Source: Sphingomonas sp. Leaf208
Lineage (GTDB): Bacteria > Pseudomonadota > Alphaproteobacteria > Sphingomonadales > Sphingomonadaceae
Direction: 5' to 3'
NCBI RefSeq assembly: GCF_001421415.1
Contig: NZ_LMKH01000012.1
Location: 62,001 to 126,000 of the forward strand
Length of the DNA stretch: 64,000 bases
Shown: in pieces, positions 8,584 through 16,664 of the stretch
Layout of the letters: every line of letters begins with the position of its first letter
Numbering within the stretch: the stretch's first letter is position 1
Program-made: the position numbers and the translations under genes
Notes under the pieces: generated by a model
What the model saw: the letters and a program-made list of their open reading frames with translations, nothing else
Database searches by the model: none
Told to the model about the DNA's origin: nothing

Positions 8584-9942
8584 TTGACCACCAACGACCT
8601 GCCGGCCCCCGGCTCGATCGCGGCCTCCGTCAACCTGATGGCGCGGCTGCGGGTGTTCGATTTCGACGGATCGCTGACCGGCGCGAGCCGCGAAGTTTGG
8701 GCCGCGCTGGCGCCCGAGATCACGCATGTGTCCAGGGCGTTCTGGGAACAATGGCTGCAGTGTTTTTCCGACGAACGGATATGGGCGCCGCACGAAACCG
8801 ACCAGATGATCGAGATCGGTTGCACGTTCCTCCGCAATCGCTTCCTGGACACGAGTGGACGCGCCTGGATCGAATCGATCGAGCGGTCGGTCGCAACGGC
8901 CTATGTCGCCGACGTATCGCCAATGGCGCTGCTGTCGATGATCAGCGCGAGCGATCGTGCCGCGCTCGACGTGTTGATGCGGCGGGTCGATCGGTCGGAC
9001 CCGAAGCTGCCGGTGTTCATTGACACGCTGATGCGGCTGTCGGCGCTGGAGGGCGAGATCACCGTCGCGATCTATAACCGCTACCAGATGCATACCGCGC
9101 AGGTCGCGCGCGATACGCTGGCGGCGGAATTCCGCGACGGCATCGCGGCGATGGTCGAGACCGCGACCGACGAGGGGCATATGCTGCGCGAGCAGGCGTT
9201 GCGCAGCTCGGCGTCGACCCGTGCGGTGCTTGGCAAGGCGAGCGAAGTCGCCGCCGCGGCAGAGCAGTCCGCAGTGGCGATGCGCGAGGCGGCGCAGACC
9301 GCCGCCGGCCTGATCCGCGCGATCGAGGATGCGCGGACCGAGGTGGAGGCGGCCGCAGAGATCGCCAATCGGGCATCGGCGCAGGCTGGCCAGGCGGTCG
9401 GCATGTCGGAAACGCTGAGCGATCATGCGAAGTCGATCGAGTCGATCCTGGGGCTGATCCGCGACATTGCCGGGCAGACCAACCTGCTCGCGCTGAACGC
9501 GACGATCGAGGCGGCGCGCGCGGGCGATGCCGGGCGCGGCTTCGCCGTGGTGGCGCAGGAGGTGAAGAGCCTCGCAAACCAGACCGCGCGGGCAACCGAC
9601 GACATCGCCGCGAAGATCGCCGCGATCCAGTCGGCGACGCGCTCGACCGTGGAGACGAATGCGTCGATCAAGTCGACGGTGGCCGAGGTGCAGGAAAGCG
9701 CCGACCGCATTCGTTACGCGATGGAGGCGCAGGCGCAGACGGTGACTGCGATCACCGCGGCAGTGGACGAGACCGCGCTGGCGGCGGATTCGATGTCCAA
9801 CACGATCGCCGCGATCCGCGAGGATACCGAGACGGTCGCCACCGAGATCGACGGGGTGGGTCGCGGGTTCGACGTGCTCGACGGGCGGCTCAGCAACCTG
9901 AAGAACAGCGCGGGCGATTTCGTCGCGAAGGTTGCGGCCTAG
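8584..9942 (+). CDS. Soluble globin-coupled methyl-accepting chemotaxis protein
   Basis: A 452-residue cytoplasmic chemoreceptor without membrane helices. Residues about 25-170 fit a globin-coupled-sensor domain ([38 protein letters not shown] at the end). At the helix-F position, where HemAT-like sensors have VHARIGLPP, this protein reads [11 protein letters not shown], so the haem-binding His appears to be missing. The C-terminal signalling hairpin is canonical ([20 protein letters not shown], residues 294-313, then [15 protein letters not shown]). No CheR/CheB tether pentapeptide ends the protein. TTG 8584 has a GGAG site nine bases upstream. No other chemotaxis gene is in the window. Confidence 0.88.
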   Translation: MTTNDLPAPGSIAASVNLMARLRVFDFDGSLTGASREVWAALAPEITHVSRAFWEQWLQCFSDERIWAPHETDQMIEIGCTFLRNRFLDTSGRAWIESIERSVATAYVADVSPMALLSMISASDRAALDVLMRRVDRSDPKLPVFIDTLMRLSALEGEITVAIYNRYQMHTAQVARDTLAAEFRDGIAAMVETATDEGHMLREQALRSSASTRAVLGKASEVAAAAEQSAVAMREAAQTAAGLIRAIEDARTEVEAAAEIANRASAQAGQAVGMSETLSDHAKSIESILGLIRDIAGQTNLLALNATIEAARAGDAGRGFAVVAQEVKSLANQTARATDDIAAKIAAIQSATRSTVETNASIKSTVAEVQESADRIRYAMEAQAQTVTAITAAVDETALAADSMSNTIAAIREDTETVATEIDGVGRGFDVLDGRLSNLKNSAGDFVAKVAA

Positions 9943-10011
9943 CCGCGGGGTATCGTCCGTGGGTGCGGGATTGGCGTGACGGAGCGGCGTGGCGCGCGCT
10001 AGAGGTGCGGC

Positions 10012-10701
10012 ATGACCATTCTCCTTACAGGCTCCAGCCGCGGTATCGGCGCGGCTATTCATGCGGCGCTGACCGAGGCCGGCGCGACCGTCATCGGGCA
10101 TGGGACCGCTAGCGGTATCCCGGCCGACTTCAGCGATCCTGCGGGGCCGACTGCATTGTGGAACGCCGCGCTGGAGCAGGCGGGCGGCGCGATCGACGTA
10201 TTGATCAACAATGCGGGGGTGTTCGAGGCGGCATCGCTCGCCGACGACGACTGGACCGCGCAGTGGGAGCGGACGATGCGGATCAACCTGACCGCGTCGG
10301 CCGAGCTTTGCCGGTTGGCTGTGCTGCATTGGCAGGCGCGCGGGTTCGGTGGGCGGATCGTCAATATAGCCAGCCGGGCGGCGTATCGCGGGGATTCGCC
10401 GGCGCACTGGCATTATGCCGCATCGAAGGCGGGGATGGTGGCGATGACCAAGACGATTGCTCGGGGCTATGCTCGGGAGGGCATTCTGGCGTTTGCGGTG
10501 TGCCCGGGGTTCACGATGACCGGGATGGCGGAGGACTATCTGTCGAGCCGTGGCGGCGATGCGTTGCTGGCGGACATCCCGCTCGGGCGGGTTGCGGCGC
10601 CTGACGAGATCGCGGCGGCGGCGAAGTTTTTGGCGTTGGAGGCGCCGGCTTCGATGACGGGGTCGGTGATCGACGTGAATGGGGCGAGCTATGTCCGATA
10701 G
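10012..10701 (+). CDS. Short-chain dehydrogenase/reductase
   Basis: Classical SDR, 229 residues, NAD(P)-dependent. Cofactor motif TGSSRGIGAA (residues 6-15), NNAG at 66-69, catalytic Asn92, Ser121, Tyr135 and Lys139 (HYAASKAG). Arg10 directly after the glycine motif's TGSS is often seen in NADP-preferring members. The substrate is unknown. The prmA start lies inside its last codons, so the two are probably one transcription unit, although no functional link between them is evident. Confidence 0.88.
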   Translation: MTILLTGSSRGIGAAIHAALTEAGATVIGHGTASGIPADFSDPAGPTALWNAALEQAGGAIDVLINNAGVFEAASLADDDWTAQWERTMRINLTASAELCRLAVLHWQARGFGGRIVNIASRAAYRGDSPAHWHYAASKAGMVAMTKTIARGYAREGILAFAVCPGFTMTGMAEDYLSSRGGDALLADIPLGRVAAPDEIAAAAKFLALEAPASMTGSVIDVNGASYVR

Positions 10702-11626
10702 CTGGAAGCTCACCCTGCCCTGCACGCGGGCGGAGGCGGAGGCGATCGATGCGAGCGACGATCTGACGATCGACGGCGTGTTGATGACGACCGAGGAGAT
10801 CGAGGACGACGTCGAGTCGTGGCGGCTCGATGCGTATTTCGAGCATGAGCCGGCGGCCGAAACCGTCGCGGCGGTGCGCGCGCTGGTGCCGAGTGCGGCG
10901 GGGGCCGCGATCGCAGTCGAGCGGTTGGGTGATGCGGACTGGGTGACGATGAGTCAGGCTGGGCTCGAGCCTTTGTCGGTCGGGCGGTTCTTCGTGCACA
11001 CGGGTGCGCATGCGGGCGCGGTGCCGGCGGACAAGCGGGCGTTCCTGATCGAGGCTAGTCGGGCGTTCGGGACGGGGCATCATGAGACGACCAGCGGGTG
11101 TCTGGCGATGCTCGACGGGTTGGCGGATGCGAAGTTTGCGAACGTGATCGATATCGGGACGGGCACGGGGTTGCTGGCGTTCGCGGCGGCGCATCTTTGG
11201 CCTGAAGCCAGGGTGATGGGGACGGATATCGATCCGGTTTCGATCGATGTGACCGCTGAGAACGCGGCGCTCAACGGGGTCGAGGGGATCGATCTCGTTG
11301 TGGCGGATGGTACGCTGGACGATGCGATCGTGGCTCGCGCGCCGTATGATCTGGTGATCGCGAATATTCTGGCGGGGCCGCTGGTGTCGATGGCGCCGGA
11401 GATCGCTTCGATTTCGGATGTGGGGGCGACGATCGTGCTGGCCGGGTTGCTGGAGACGCAGCGGGCCGGGGTCGTGGCTGCGTATGAGGCTTGTGGGTGT
11501 TCGCTCGAGGCGGTCGACCGGCGGGGGGATTGGTCCGTGCTTCGGTTGCGCGCCGGGGCGGTTAGGTTCGTGGCGGAGGGGCCGTTCGATCCGAAGGGTC
11601 GTGATGGGTGGGCGTTGGATATCTGA
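10691..11626 (+). CDS. prmA: Ribosomal protein L11 methyltransferase
   Basis: SAM-dependent methyltransferase acting on ribosomal protein L11, 311 residues. Seen: the PrmA-specific FGTGHHETT (residues 126-134), SAM-binding DIGTGTG (154-160), acidic GTDIDP at the second strand and the NILAGP motif (225-230). The N-terminal L11-recognition domain (residues 1-95) is divergent, as usual. The start chosen is ATG 10691 (MSDSWKLTLPC), overlapping the SDR stop by 11 bp; ATG 10679 would add four residues. Confidence 0.93.
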   Translation: MSDSWKLTLPCTRAEAEAIDASDDLTIDGVLMTTEEIEDDVESWRLDAYFEHEPAAETVAAVRALVPSAAGAAIAVERLGDADWVTMSQAGLEPLSVGRFFVHTGAHAGAVPADKRAFLIEASRAFGTGHHETTSGCLAMLDGLADAKFANVIDIGTGTGLLAFAAAHLWPEARVMGTDIDPVSIDVTAENAALNGVEGIDLVVADGTLDDAIVARAPYDLVIANILAGPLVSMAPEIASISDVGATIVLAGLLETQRAGVVAAYEACGCSLEAVDRRGDWSVLRLRAGAVRFVAEGPFDPKGRDGWALDI

Positions 11627-11638
11627 GCCCGCGGTAGA

Positions 11639-11701
11639 AGGTTGTTCCCCTGCGAAGGCGGGGGTCCAGTCTGGGCCCCCGCCTTCGCGGGGGAACAACC
11701 T
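11639..11701. repeat. Family B hairpin
   Basis: AGGTTGTTCCCC-TGCGAAGGCGGGGG-TCCAGTCTGGG-CCCCCGCCTTCGCGGGGG-AACAACCT, a nearly perfect hairpin directly after prmA. A family A element follows 31 bp later, one of several paired insertions of the two families. Confidence 0.9.
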
Positions 11702-11732
11702 TTGGGGAGGGCGACCCTCACCTCACTTCCGG

Positions 11733-11828
11733 CACCACCCCGGCGGAGGCCGGGGCCCAGTTGGGTGAACCCTTGCGATAGAACCGCACCGCTATCCCAA
11801 CTGGGCCCCGGCCTTCGCCGGGGTGGTG
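11733..11828. repeat. Family A inverted-repeat element
   Basis: Facing copies of the GGCGGAGGCCGGGGCCCAG hairpin and its inverse, with an inner spacer of about 35 bp, between the convergent prmA and phhA genes. Confidence 0.9.
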
Positions 11829-11862
11829 GCCTCCCCTGGGTGGTGGCCTTTGTGAGCGAAGC

Positions 11863-12741
11863 TTATGCGGTCTTGGTTGACGCCTTCGACGTCGCGTAAT
11901 CCTGCGTGCCCTCGGTGATCACCACATCCCCCGGCTCGATCCGTGCCACCGGGATATCCGGGAGCGCCTTCAGCTCTTCGTACAGCGGCGCGAAATCCGT
12001 CTCTACCGTCAGCCGCAACAACTCCTCGAAGCTCGGAATGACGAAGTAGTTCTGTTGGAAATCGTCGATCCGGTATTCGGTGCGCATTACGCGGGCAAGA
12101 TCGAGCGCGATGCGATTGGGGCTTGGGTCGTCCAAGGCAAACCGCGTTTCCGCGTAGCTGGAGACGATGCCGGAGCCGTAGATGCGCAGGCCTTCGGGTT
12201 CGGCGATCAGGCCGAACTCGACCGTGTACCAGTAAAGCCGGCCGAGATATTTCAGCGCGTCGAGGCCGAGCGCGCGCTGGCCGCCGCGGCCGTAGGCGGC
12301 GAGGTAGTCGGCGAAGACCGGGTCGGCGAGCATCGGGACGTGGCCGAACACGTCGTGGAAGACGTCGGGTTCCTGGAGATAGTCGAGTTGGTCGGGACGG
12401 CGGATGAAGTTGCCCGCGACGAACCGGCGGTTGGCCATGTGGTCGAAGAACACGTCGTCGGGAACGAGGCCGGGCACCGCGACCACCGACCAGCCGGTGA
12501 GCTTGGTCAGGCGCTCGGACAGCTCTTCGAAATCGGGGATGCCGGGCTTCGATAGCTTCAATACATCGAGTCCGCGCAGCCAGGCGTTCGAGGCGCGGCC
12601 AGGGAGCAGCTTCGACTGGCGCGCGAACAGCGTGTCCCAGGTCGCGTGATCCTCCGCGGTGTAATCCGCCCAGTTCTGCGGGATCGTCCAGTCGGGCGCG
12701 CCTTCGGGCGGGGTGCTCAGCACATGTGTGTCATTGGCCAT
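11863..12741 (-). CDS. phhA: Phenylalanine 4-monooxygenase
   Basis: Pterin- and iron-dependent hydroxylase that converts phenylalanine to tyrosine, 292 residues, the usual bacterial length without the regulatory ACT domain. The facial triad is visible: His129 and His134 in DVFHDVFGHVP and Glu175 in YWYTVEFGL. No pterin-carbinolamine dehydratase (phhB) or AraC/Lrp-type regulator is adjacent. The start at 12741 lies only 22 bp from the start of the divergent DUF2459 gene, so its promoter must lie inside that gene's coding sequence. Confidence 0.96.
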   Translation of the reverse strand: MANDTHVLSTPPEGAPDWTIPQNWADYTAEDHATWDTLFARQSKLLPGRASNAWLRGLDVLKLSKPGIPDFEELSERLTKLTGWSVVAVPGLVPDDVFFDHMANRRFVAGNFIRRPDQLDYLQEPDVFHDVFGHVPMLADPVFADYLAAYGRGGQRALGLDALKYLGRLYWYTVEFGLIAEPEGLRIYGSGIVSSYAETRFALDDPSPNRIALDLARVMRTEYRIDDFQQNYFVIPSFEELLRLTVETDFAPLYEELKALPDIPVARIEPGDVVITEGTQDYATSKASTKTA

Positions 12742-12763
12742 GCGGCTGGTCTAGCATGACGGA

Positions 12764-13429
12764 ATGAAGACGGAAACGCGTTGGGTTAAGTCGATTTTAT
12801 GGGTGGTCGCGGCGGTGTTCGGGGTGGTCGCGAGCTATGCGGTGGCGGGGCTGGTCGGCGGGTCGATCCCCAGCAATCGCGACTGGCGGGCGCCGGCCGA
12901 GGGCGTGCATATCTTCGTCGAGAGCAACGGCGTGCATACCGGGATCATCGTGCCGAAGGTCGCGGCCGGGGTGGACTGGCGCGGGGTGGCTCGGGCGGAG
13001 GATCTGCGTGATCCGCGGTTTGGCGCATTCGATCATGTGTCGTTCGGGTGGGGGGAGAAGACGTTTTATCTGGAGACGCCGACCTGGGCTGACGTGAAGC
13101 TGCGAACCGTGGTTGCTTCGGCGGTCGGGAGTGATCGGACGTTGATGCATGTCGATCATCTGCCGAGGCCGCGTGCCGGGGATGGGCCTCGGGAGGTCGT
13201 GGTGACGCCGGCGCAGTATCGGCGGTTGGCGGCATATATCCGGGCGAGCTTTCGCGATGGGGGTGCGCGGTATCGGGGGTATGCCGGGTATGATGCGTTT
13301 TATGAGGCTAACGGGCGGTATAGCGCGGTGCGGACGTGTAATGCGTGGACGGGGGATGCGCTGCGGTTTGCGGGGGTTCGGGTTGGGTGGTGGACGCCGT
13401 TTCCGGTTACGGTGATGGGGTGGTTTTAG
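12764..13429 (+). CDS. DUF2459/TIGR02117 family membrane-anchored protein
   Basis: A 221-residue protein with one N-terminal hydrophobic segment (about residues 10-31, SILWVVAAVFGVVASYAVAG), so probably anchored with its domain in the periplasm. Family markers are VESNGVHTGIIVP (52-64), FGWGEKTFYLETPTWAD and CNAWTGDALRFAGV near the C terminus. In other bacteria the family is found beside polyhydroxyalkanoate genes, but no PHA gene is seen here. The conserved His (NGVHT) and Cys (TCNAW) could form a cysteine-peptidase-like pair; that is speculation. Its start codon is 22 bp from the divergent phhA start. Confidence 0.8.
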   Translation: MKTETRWVKSILWVVAAVFGVVASYAVAGLVGGSIPSNRDWRAPAEGVHIFVESNGVHTGIIVPKVAAGVDWRGVARAEDLRDPRFGAFDHVSFGWGEKTFYLETPTWADVKLRTVVASAVGSDRTLMHVDHLPRPRAGDGPREVVVTPAQYRRLAAYIRASFRDGGARYRGYAGYDAFYEANGRYSAVRTCNAWTGDALRFAGVRVGWWTPFPVTVMGWF

Positions 13430-13466
13430 GGGCTGTCGCGAACCTGACAGCTTGTTCTCGCGCTTC

Positions 13467-13525
13467 CTTGTTCTCCCGCGAAGGCGGGAGTCCAGACTGG
13501 GCTCCCGCCTTCGCGGGAGAACAAG
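13467..13525. repeat. Family B hairpin
   Basis: CTTGTTCTCCCGCGAAGG...CCTTCGCGGGAGAACAAG, the cleanest copy in the window, with perfect outer arms and the TCCAGACTGG loop. A family A element starts 26 bp downstream. Confidence 0.92.
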
Positions 13526-13550
13526 GGAGTCAGGGAACATTGGCGTGGGG

Positions 13551-13656
13551 CACCACCCCGGCGGAGGCCGGGGTCCAGTTGGGGGACGTTGATGACTGAG
13601 GACAGCGCGACGTTACTTCGGTTCGCCCAACTGGGCCCCGGCCTTCGCCGGGGTGG
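13551..13656. repeat. Family A inverted-repeat element
   Basis: Facing CACCACCCCGGCGGAGGCCG and CGGCCTTCGCCGGGGTGG arms with CCAGTTGG/CCAACTGG boxes and a 45-bp core. It fills the gap between the convergent DUF2459 and lipoprotein genes. Confidence 0.9.
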
Positions 13657-13684
13657 AAGTAGGTTGGTGGTATGGGGGAGCCGC

Positions 13685-13963
13685 TCAGTTCCCGGTGCGG
13701 TAGTCCTGGTACTGGCCGCATTCCGAGCGCTGCGGGTCGCGCTTGCAGCGCTTGGTGAGTTCCTTGCGCTGCTTGCCTTCTTCGGCCTCCTGCTTGCGCA
13801 TCTTCTTGCCGTAGTTGCGGTCCGATTCTTCCTGGCTGGTGGTGGTCCAGTCGACCGCCTTGCCGGCGACCTGGAACGGCGCTTTCACGATCGAGGTTGC
13901 GGTGCTGATGCAGCCACTGACGAGGAACGGCAGCACCGCGAGTACGGGAAGAACCTTACGCAT
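13685..13963 (-). CDS. Small lipoprotein of unknown function
   Basis: A 92-residue protein I cannot name. A lipoprotein signal is clear: basic MRK, hydrophobic VLPVLAVLPFL, lipobox VSGC with Cys18. The mature chain begins ISTATSIVKAPFQVAGKAVDWTT and ends in a very charged, probably helical stretch (KKMRKQEAEEGKQRKELTKR) with two Cys (CKRDPQRSEC) that could form a disulfide in the periplasm. The ATG directly follows the stop of the glycerophosphodiesterase gene, whose last codons supply an AGGAG ribosome-binding site, so the two are co-translated. Confidence 0.82.
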   Translation of the reverse strand: MRKVLPVLAVLPFLVSGCISTATSIVKAPFQVAGKAVDWTTTSQEESDRNYGKKMRKQEAEEGKQRKELTKRCKRDPQRSECGQYQDYRTGN

Positions 13964-15064
13964 TTACTTTACTCCTGCACGCGCGGTTCCCTGGGCTCGG
14001 TCGCGCGCTTGGGCTCCGTATAGCGGAAAGTCGGTGAAGAAACCGTCGATACCTTGTGCAAGGCACGCGTCGATCTCCGCGGCGATGTCGCCATGGGCGG
14101 CGGGGTCGGTGCCGCGGCGGAAGCGGGTCGGTTCGAAATAGTTCTCCGCGCGGTAGGTCCAGGGGTGGACTCGCAGGCCAGCCGCGTGTGCGTCGGCGAC
14201 CAGCGTGGTGGGTATAGCGTCGGTCCAGAGCATGCTCTTGTTCGGGCCGATGCCGTAGGCGTAGGTCGCGACGGCTTTCAGGCCTTCGGGCGTGATCATC
14301 GCCTTGTAGCTCGGCTGCGCGCCATCGGCGGGACCGCCCTCCCCGTCCATGAGCTGGATCAGGCGGACCTTGGTCATTGTGTGAAGGCGCTGAAGGTTGG
14401 CGACCTCGAAGGACTGGATGAAGACCGGCGCTCTGGCCGAATCCCAGCCGGCCTCGCGCAGTTCGGCGACCAGTTTCGCGTCGGTCGGATGGCCGATCTT
14501 CGCGAAATAGGTCGGATGCTTGGTCTCGGGATAGATGCCGATCGTCCGGCCCGTCTCGGTCGTGCGGCGTTTGGCGAGCGCGATGATCTCGGCGAGCGTC
14601 GGGATCTGGAACTGGCCGTCATAGGCGGTGTTCGCGGGGCGGAGCTTGGGCAGGCGCTCCTTCGCGCGCAGCGTCTTCAGTTCGGCGAGCGTGAAGTCCT
14701 CGACGAACCAGCCGGTCATCGCCTGGCCGTCGATCGTCTTGGTGGTTTTCCGGCTGGCGAACTCGGGATGGTCGGCGACGTTGGTCGTCTCGGCGATATT
14801 GTTCTCGTGGCGCGCGACGAGGACGTCGTCCTTGGTCGGCACCAGATCGGGCTCGATGAAGTCCGCGCCCTGGTCGATCGCGAGCGAATAGGCCGCTAGC
14901 GTATGCTCGGGCCGGAGCCCGCTCGCGCCACGGTGGGCGATCACGATAAGGGGCGATAATCGGGGAGAAGCTGGCGTCATCGCAGCAGCTTGCCCGCTCG
15001 CCGCGACGAGCGCCAGCGCACCGATGTGTGAGAGCTTGTCGCAATAGGAAACGATCGGTCGCAT
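13964..15064 (-). CDS. glpQ: Periplasmic glycerophosphodiester phosphodiesterase
   Basis: Hydrolyses glycerophosphodiesters to glycerol-3-phosphate and the free alcohol; 366 residues, the GlpQ-like secreted type. Residues about 1-30 form a signal peptide ending in AASGQAAA. Catalytic region: AHRGASGLRPEHTLAAY followed by FIEPDLVPTKDDVLVARHE, giving the His, Glu, Asp and His set of the family, then YPETKHP and a C-terminal TDFPLYG. ATG 15064 is preferred over 15103 because GAGGA lies ten bases upstream and the signal peptide starts there. Divergent from the molybdenum hydroxylase operon with only 57 bp between starts. Confidence 0.9.
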   Translation of the reverse strand: MRPIVSYCDKLSHIGALALVAASGQAAAMTPASPRLSPLIVIAHRGASGLRPEHTLAAYSLAIDQGADFIEPDLVPTKDDVLVARHENNIAETTNVADHPEFASRKTTKTIDGQAMTGWFVEDFTLAELKTLRAKERLPKLRPANTAYDGQFQIPTLAEIIALAKRRTTETGRTIGIYPETKHPTYFAKIGHPTDAKLVAELREAGWDSARAPVFIQSFEVANLQRLHTMTKVRLIQLMDGEGGPADGAQPSYKAMITPEGLKAVATYAYGIGPNKSMLWTDAIPTTLVADAHAAGLRVHPWTYRAENYFEPTRFRRGTDPAAHGDIAAEIDACLAQGIDGFFTDFPLYGAQARDRAQGTARAGVK

Positions 15065-15121
15065 CGGCGTTGAGTCCTCGAAATCCGCACATTCCCGGCA
15101 CATTCAACCAGGGGCATCCCC

Positions 15122-15685
15122 ATGCATTTCACGATCAATGGTCAATCATATGACGCCGAGCCCGATATTCGCACGTCGGTGCTCGACTTGTGCCGCGAGC
15201 ATCTCGGGCTGACTGGCTCGAAGAAGGGTTGCGATCATGGCCAGTGCGGCGCGTGCACGGTGCTGATCAACGGGCGTCGCGTCAATTCCTGCCTGACGCT
15301 CGCGGTGATGCACCAGGACGATGAGATCACGACGATCGAAGGTATCGGCCAGCCGGGCAATCTCCACGCGTTGCAGGACGCGTTCGTGCGGCATGACGGG
15401 TATCAGTGCGGCTATTGCACGCCGGGGCAGATCTGTTCGGCGGTCGGCATGCTCGACGAGGTCAAGAAGGGCTGGGCCAGCCATGCGTCCGGCGACCTGA
15501 CCGATCCGAAGTTCGACGATGCCGAGATTTCCGAGCGGATGAGCGGCAATCTGTGCCGGTGCGCCGCGTATCCGAACATCGTCGATGCGATCCGCGAAGT
15601 CGGTGGTGCCGAGCCCGCAGGCCGGACCGCAGACGAGAAGGATGCCGCGATGGAAGCCAACGCGCGTGGGGAGCTGGTGGCATGA
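15122..15685 (+). CDS. Molybdenum hydroxylase 2Fe-2S subunit (PaoA/YagT-like)
   Basis: Small subunit of a xanthine-dehydrogenase-family enzyme, 187 residues. It carries two [2Fe-2S] clusters: plant-ferredoxin type Cys37, Cys42, Cys45 and Cys57, and the helical second cluster Cys96, Cys99, Cys145 and Cys147. There is no Tat signal at the N terminus, unlike E. coli PaoA, so the enzyme may stay in the cytoplasm. An insertion of about 25 residues ([20 protein letters not shown]) separates the second cluster's Cys pairs. It leads a five- to six-gene operon; an ATGA overlap joins it to the FAD subunit. Confidence 0.93.
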   Translation: MHFTINGQSYDAEPDIRTSVLDLCREHLGLTGSKKGCDHGQCGACTVLINGRRVNSCLTLAVMHQDDEITTIEGIGQPGNLHALQDAFVRHDGYQCGYCTPGQICSAVGMLDEVKKGWASHASGDLTDPKFDDAEISERMSGNLCRCAAYPNIVDAIREVGGAEPAGRTADEKDAAMEANARGELVA

Positions 15686-16662
15686 AGACCTTCACGTACG
15701 AGAAGCCCGCGACGCCCGAGGCTGCGGTCAAGGATATCGATACCGTTGGTGCGAAGTTCATCGCGGGCGGCACCAATCTGCTCGACCTGATGAAGTTGCA
15801 GGTCGAGACGCCGGACAAGCTGGTCGACATCTCGCGGCTCGATCTCGCGAAGATCGAGGAGCGTGAGGATGGCGGGCTCACGATCGGTGCGCTGGTGCCG
15901 AACAGCGATCTCGCCGCCGACCGCCGCGTCGTCGCCAAGTACGAGGTGCTGAGCCGCGCCTTACTCGCCGGTGCGTCGGGGCAGTTGCGCAACAAGGCGT
16001 CGACCGGGGGCAATCTGCTTCAGCGGACGCGGTGCTATTATTTCTATGACACGGCCGCGGCGTGCAACAAGCGTGAGCCGGGCAGCGGCTGTTCGGCGAT
16101 CGGTGGCTTCAACCGCATCCTCGCCGTGCTGGGGACGAGCGAGCATTGCATCGCGACGCACCCGAGCGACATGGCGGTGGCGATGCGTGCGCTCGACGCG
16201 ACGATCGTGACGCTGAAGGCGGACGGCGATCGTCGGCGGATCTCGATCCACGACTTCTACCGCCTGCCGGGTAATACGCCGCAGATCGAGAACGCACTCG
16301 AAGCGGGTGAACTGATCACGCACATCGAGCTGCCCGCACCGGTCAAGGGCAAGCAGGAATACCGCAAGGTGCGTGACCGTGCGTCGTACGCATTCGCACT
16401 CGTCTCAGTGGCGGCGATCGTCGATGTGCAGGACGGCGTGATCGCGTCGGCCTCGCTCGCGTTCGGCGGGCTTGGGCCGATGCCTTGGCGCAACCCCGCG
16501 GTCGAGGCGGCGCTGGTCGGCAAGGCGCCGTCCGATGCCGTGTTCGAGGCTGCGGCGACCGCGCTGCTGGCCGACGCCAAGGGCTATGGCTCGAACGACT
16601 TCAAGATCCCCCTCGCCCGTCGCACGCTGATCGCGACGCTGCGCAACGTCACGGGAGCATAA
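15682..16662 (+). CDS. Molybdenum hydroxylase FAD subunit with 4Fe-4S loop (PaoB-like)
   Basis: Medium subunit that passes electrons to FAD, 326 residues. FAD loop [11 protein letters not shown] (residues 28-38) and [16 protein letters not shown] (98-113). Four extra cysteines (Cys118, Cys128, Cys137, Cys156) occur in the insertion that binds a [4Fe-4S] cluster in PaoB and 4-hydroxybenzoyl-CoA reductase relatives; plain xanthine dehydrogenases lack it. This favours an aldehyde-oxidoreductase-like enzyme. The ATG overlaps the previous stop by four bases and the large subunit starts two bases after its stop. Confidence 0.93.
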   Translation: MKTFTYEKPATPEAAVKDIDTVGAKFIAGGTNLLDLMKLQVETPDKLVDISRLDLAKIEEREDGGLTIGALVPNSDLAADRRVVAKYEVLSRALLAGASGQLRNKASTGGNLLQRTRCYYFYDTAAACNKREPGSGCSAIGGFNRILAVLGTSEHCIATHPSDMAVAMRALDATIVTLKADGDRRRISIHDFYRLPGNTPQIENALEAGELITHIELPAPVKGKQEYRKVRDRASYAFALVSVAAIVDVQDGVIASASLAFGGLGPMPWRNPAVEAALVGKAPSDAVFEAAATALLADAKGYGSNDFKIPLARRTLIATLRNVTGA

Positions 16663-16664
16663 GC

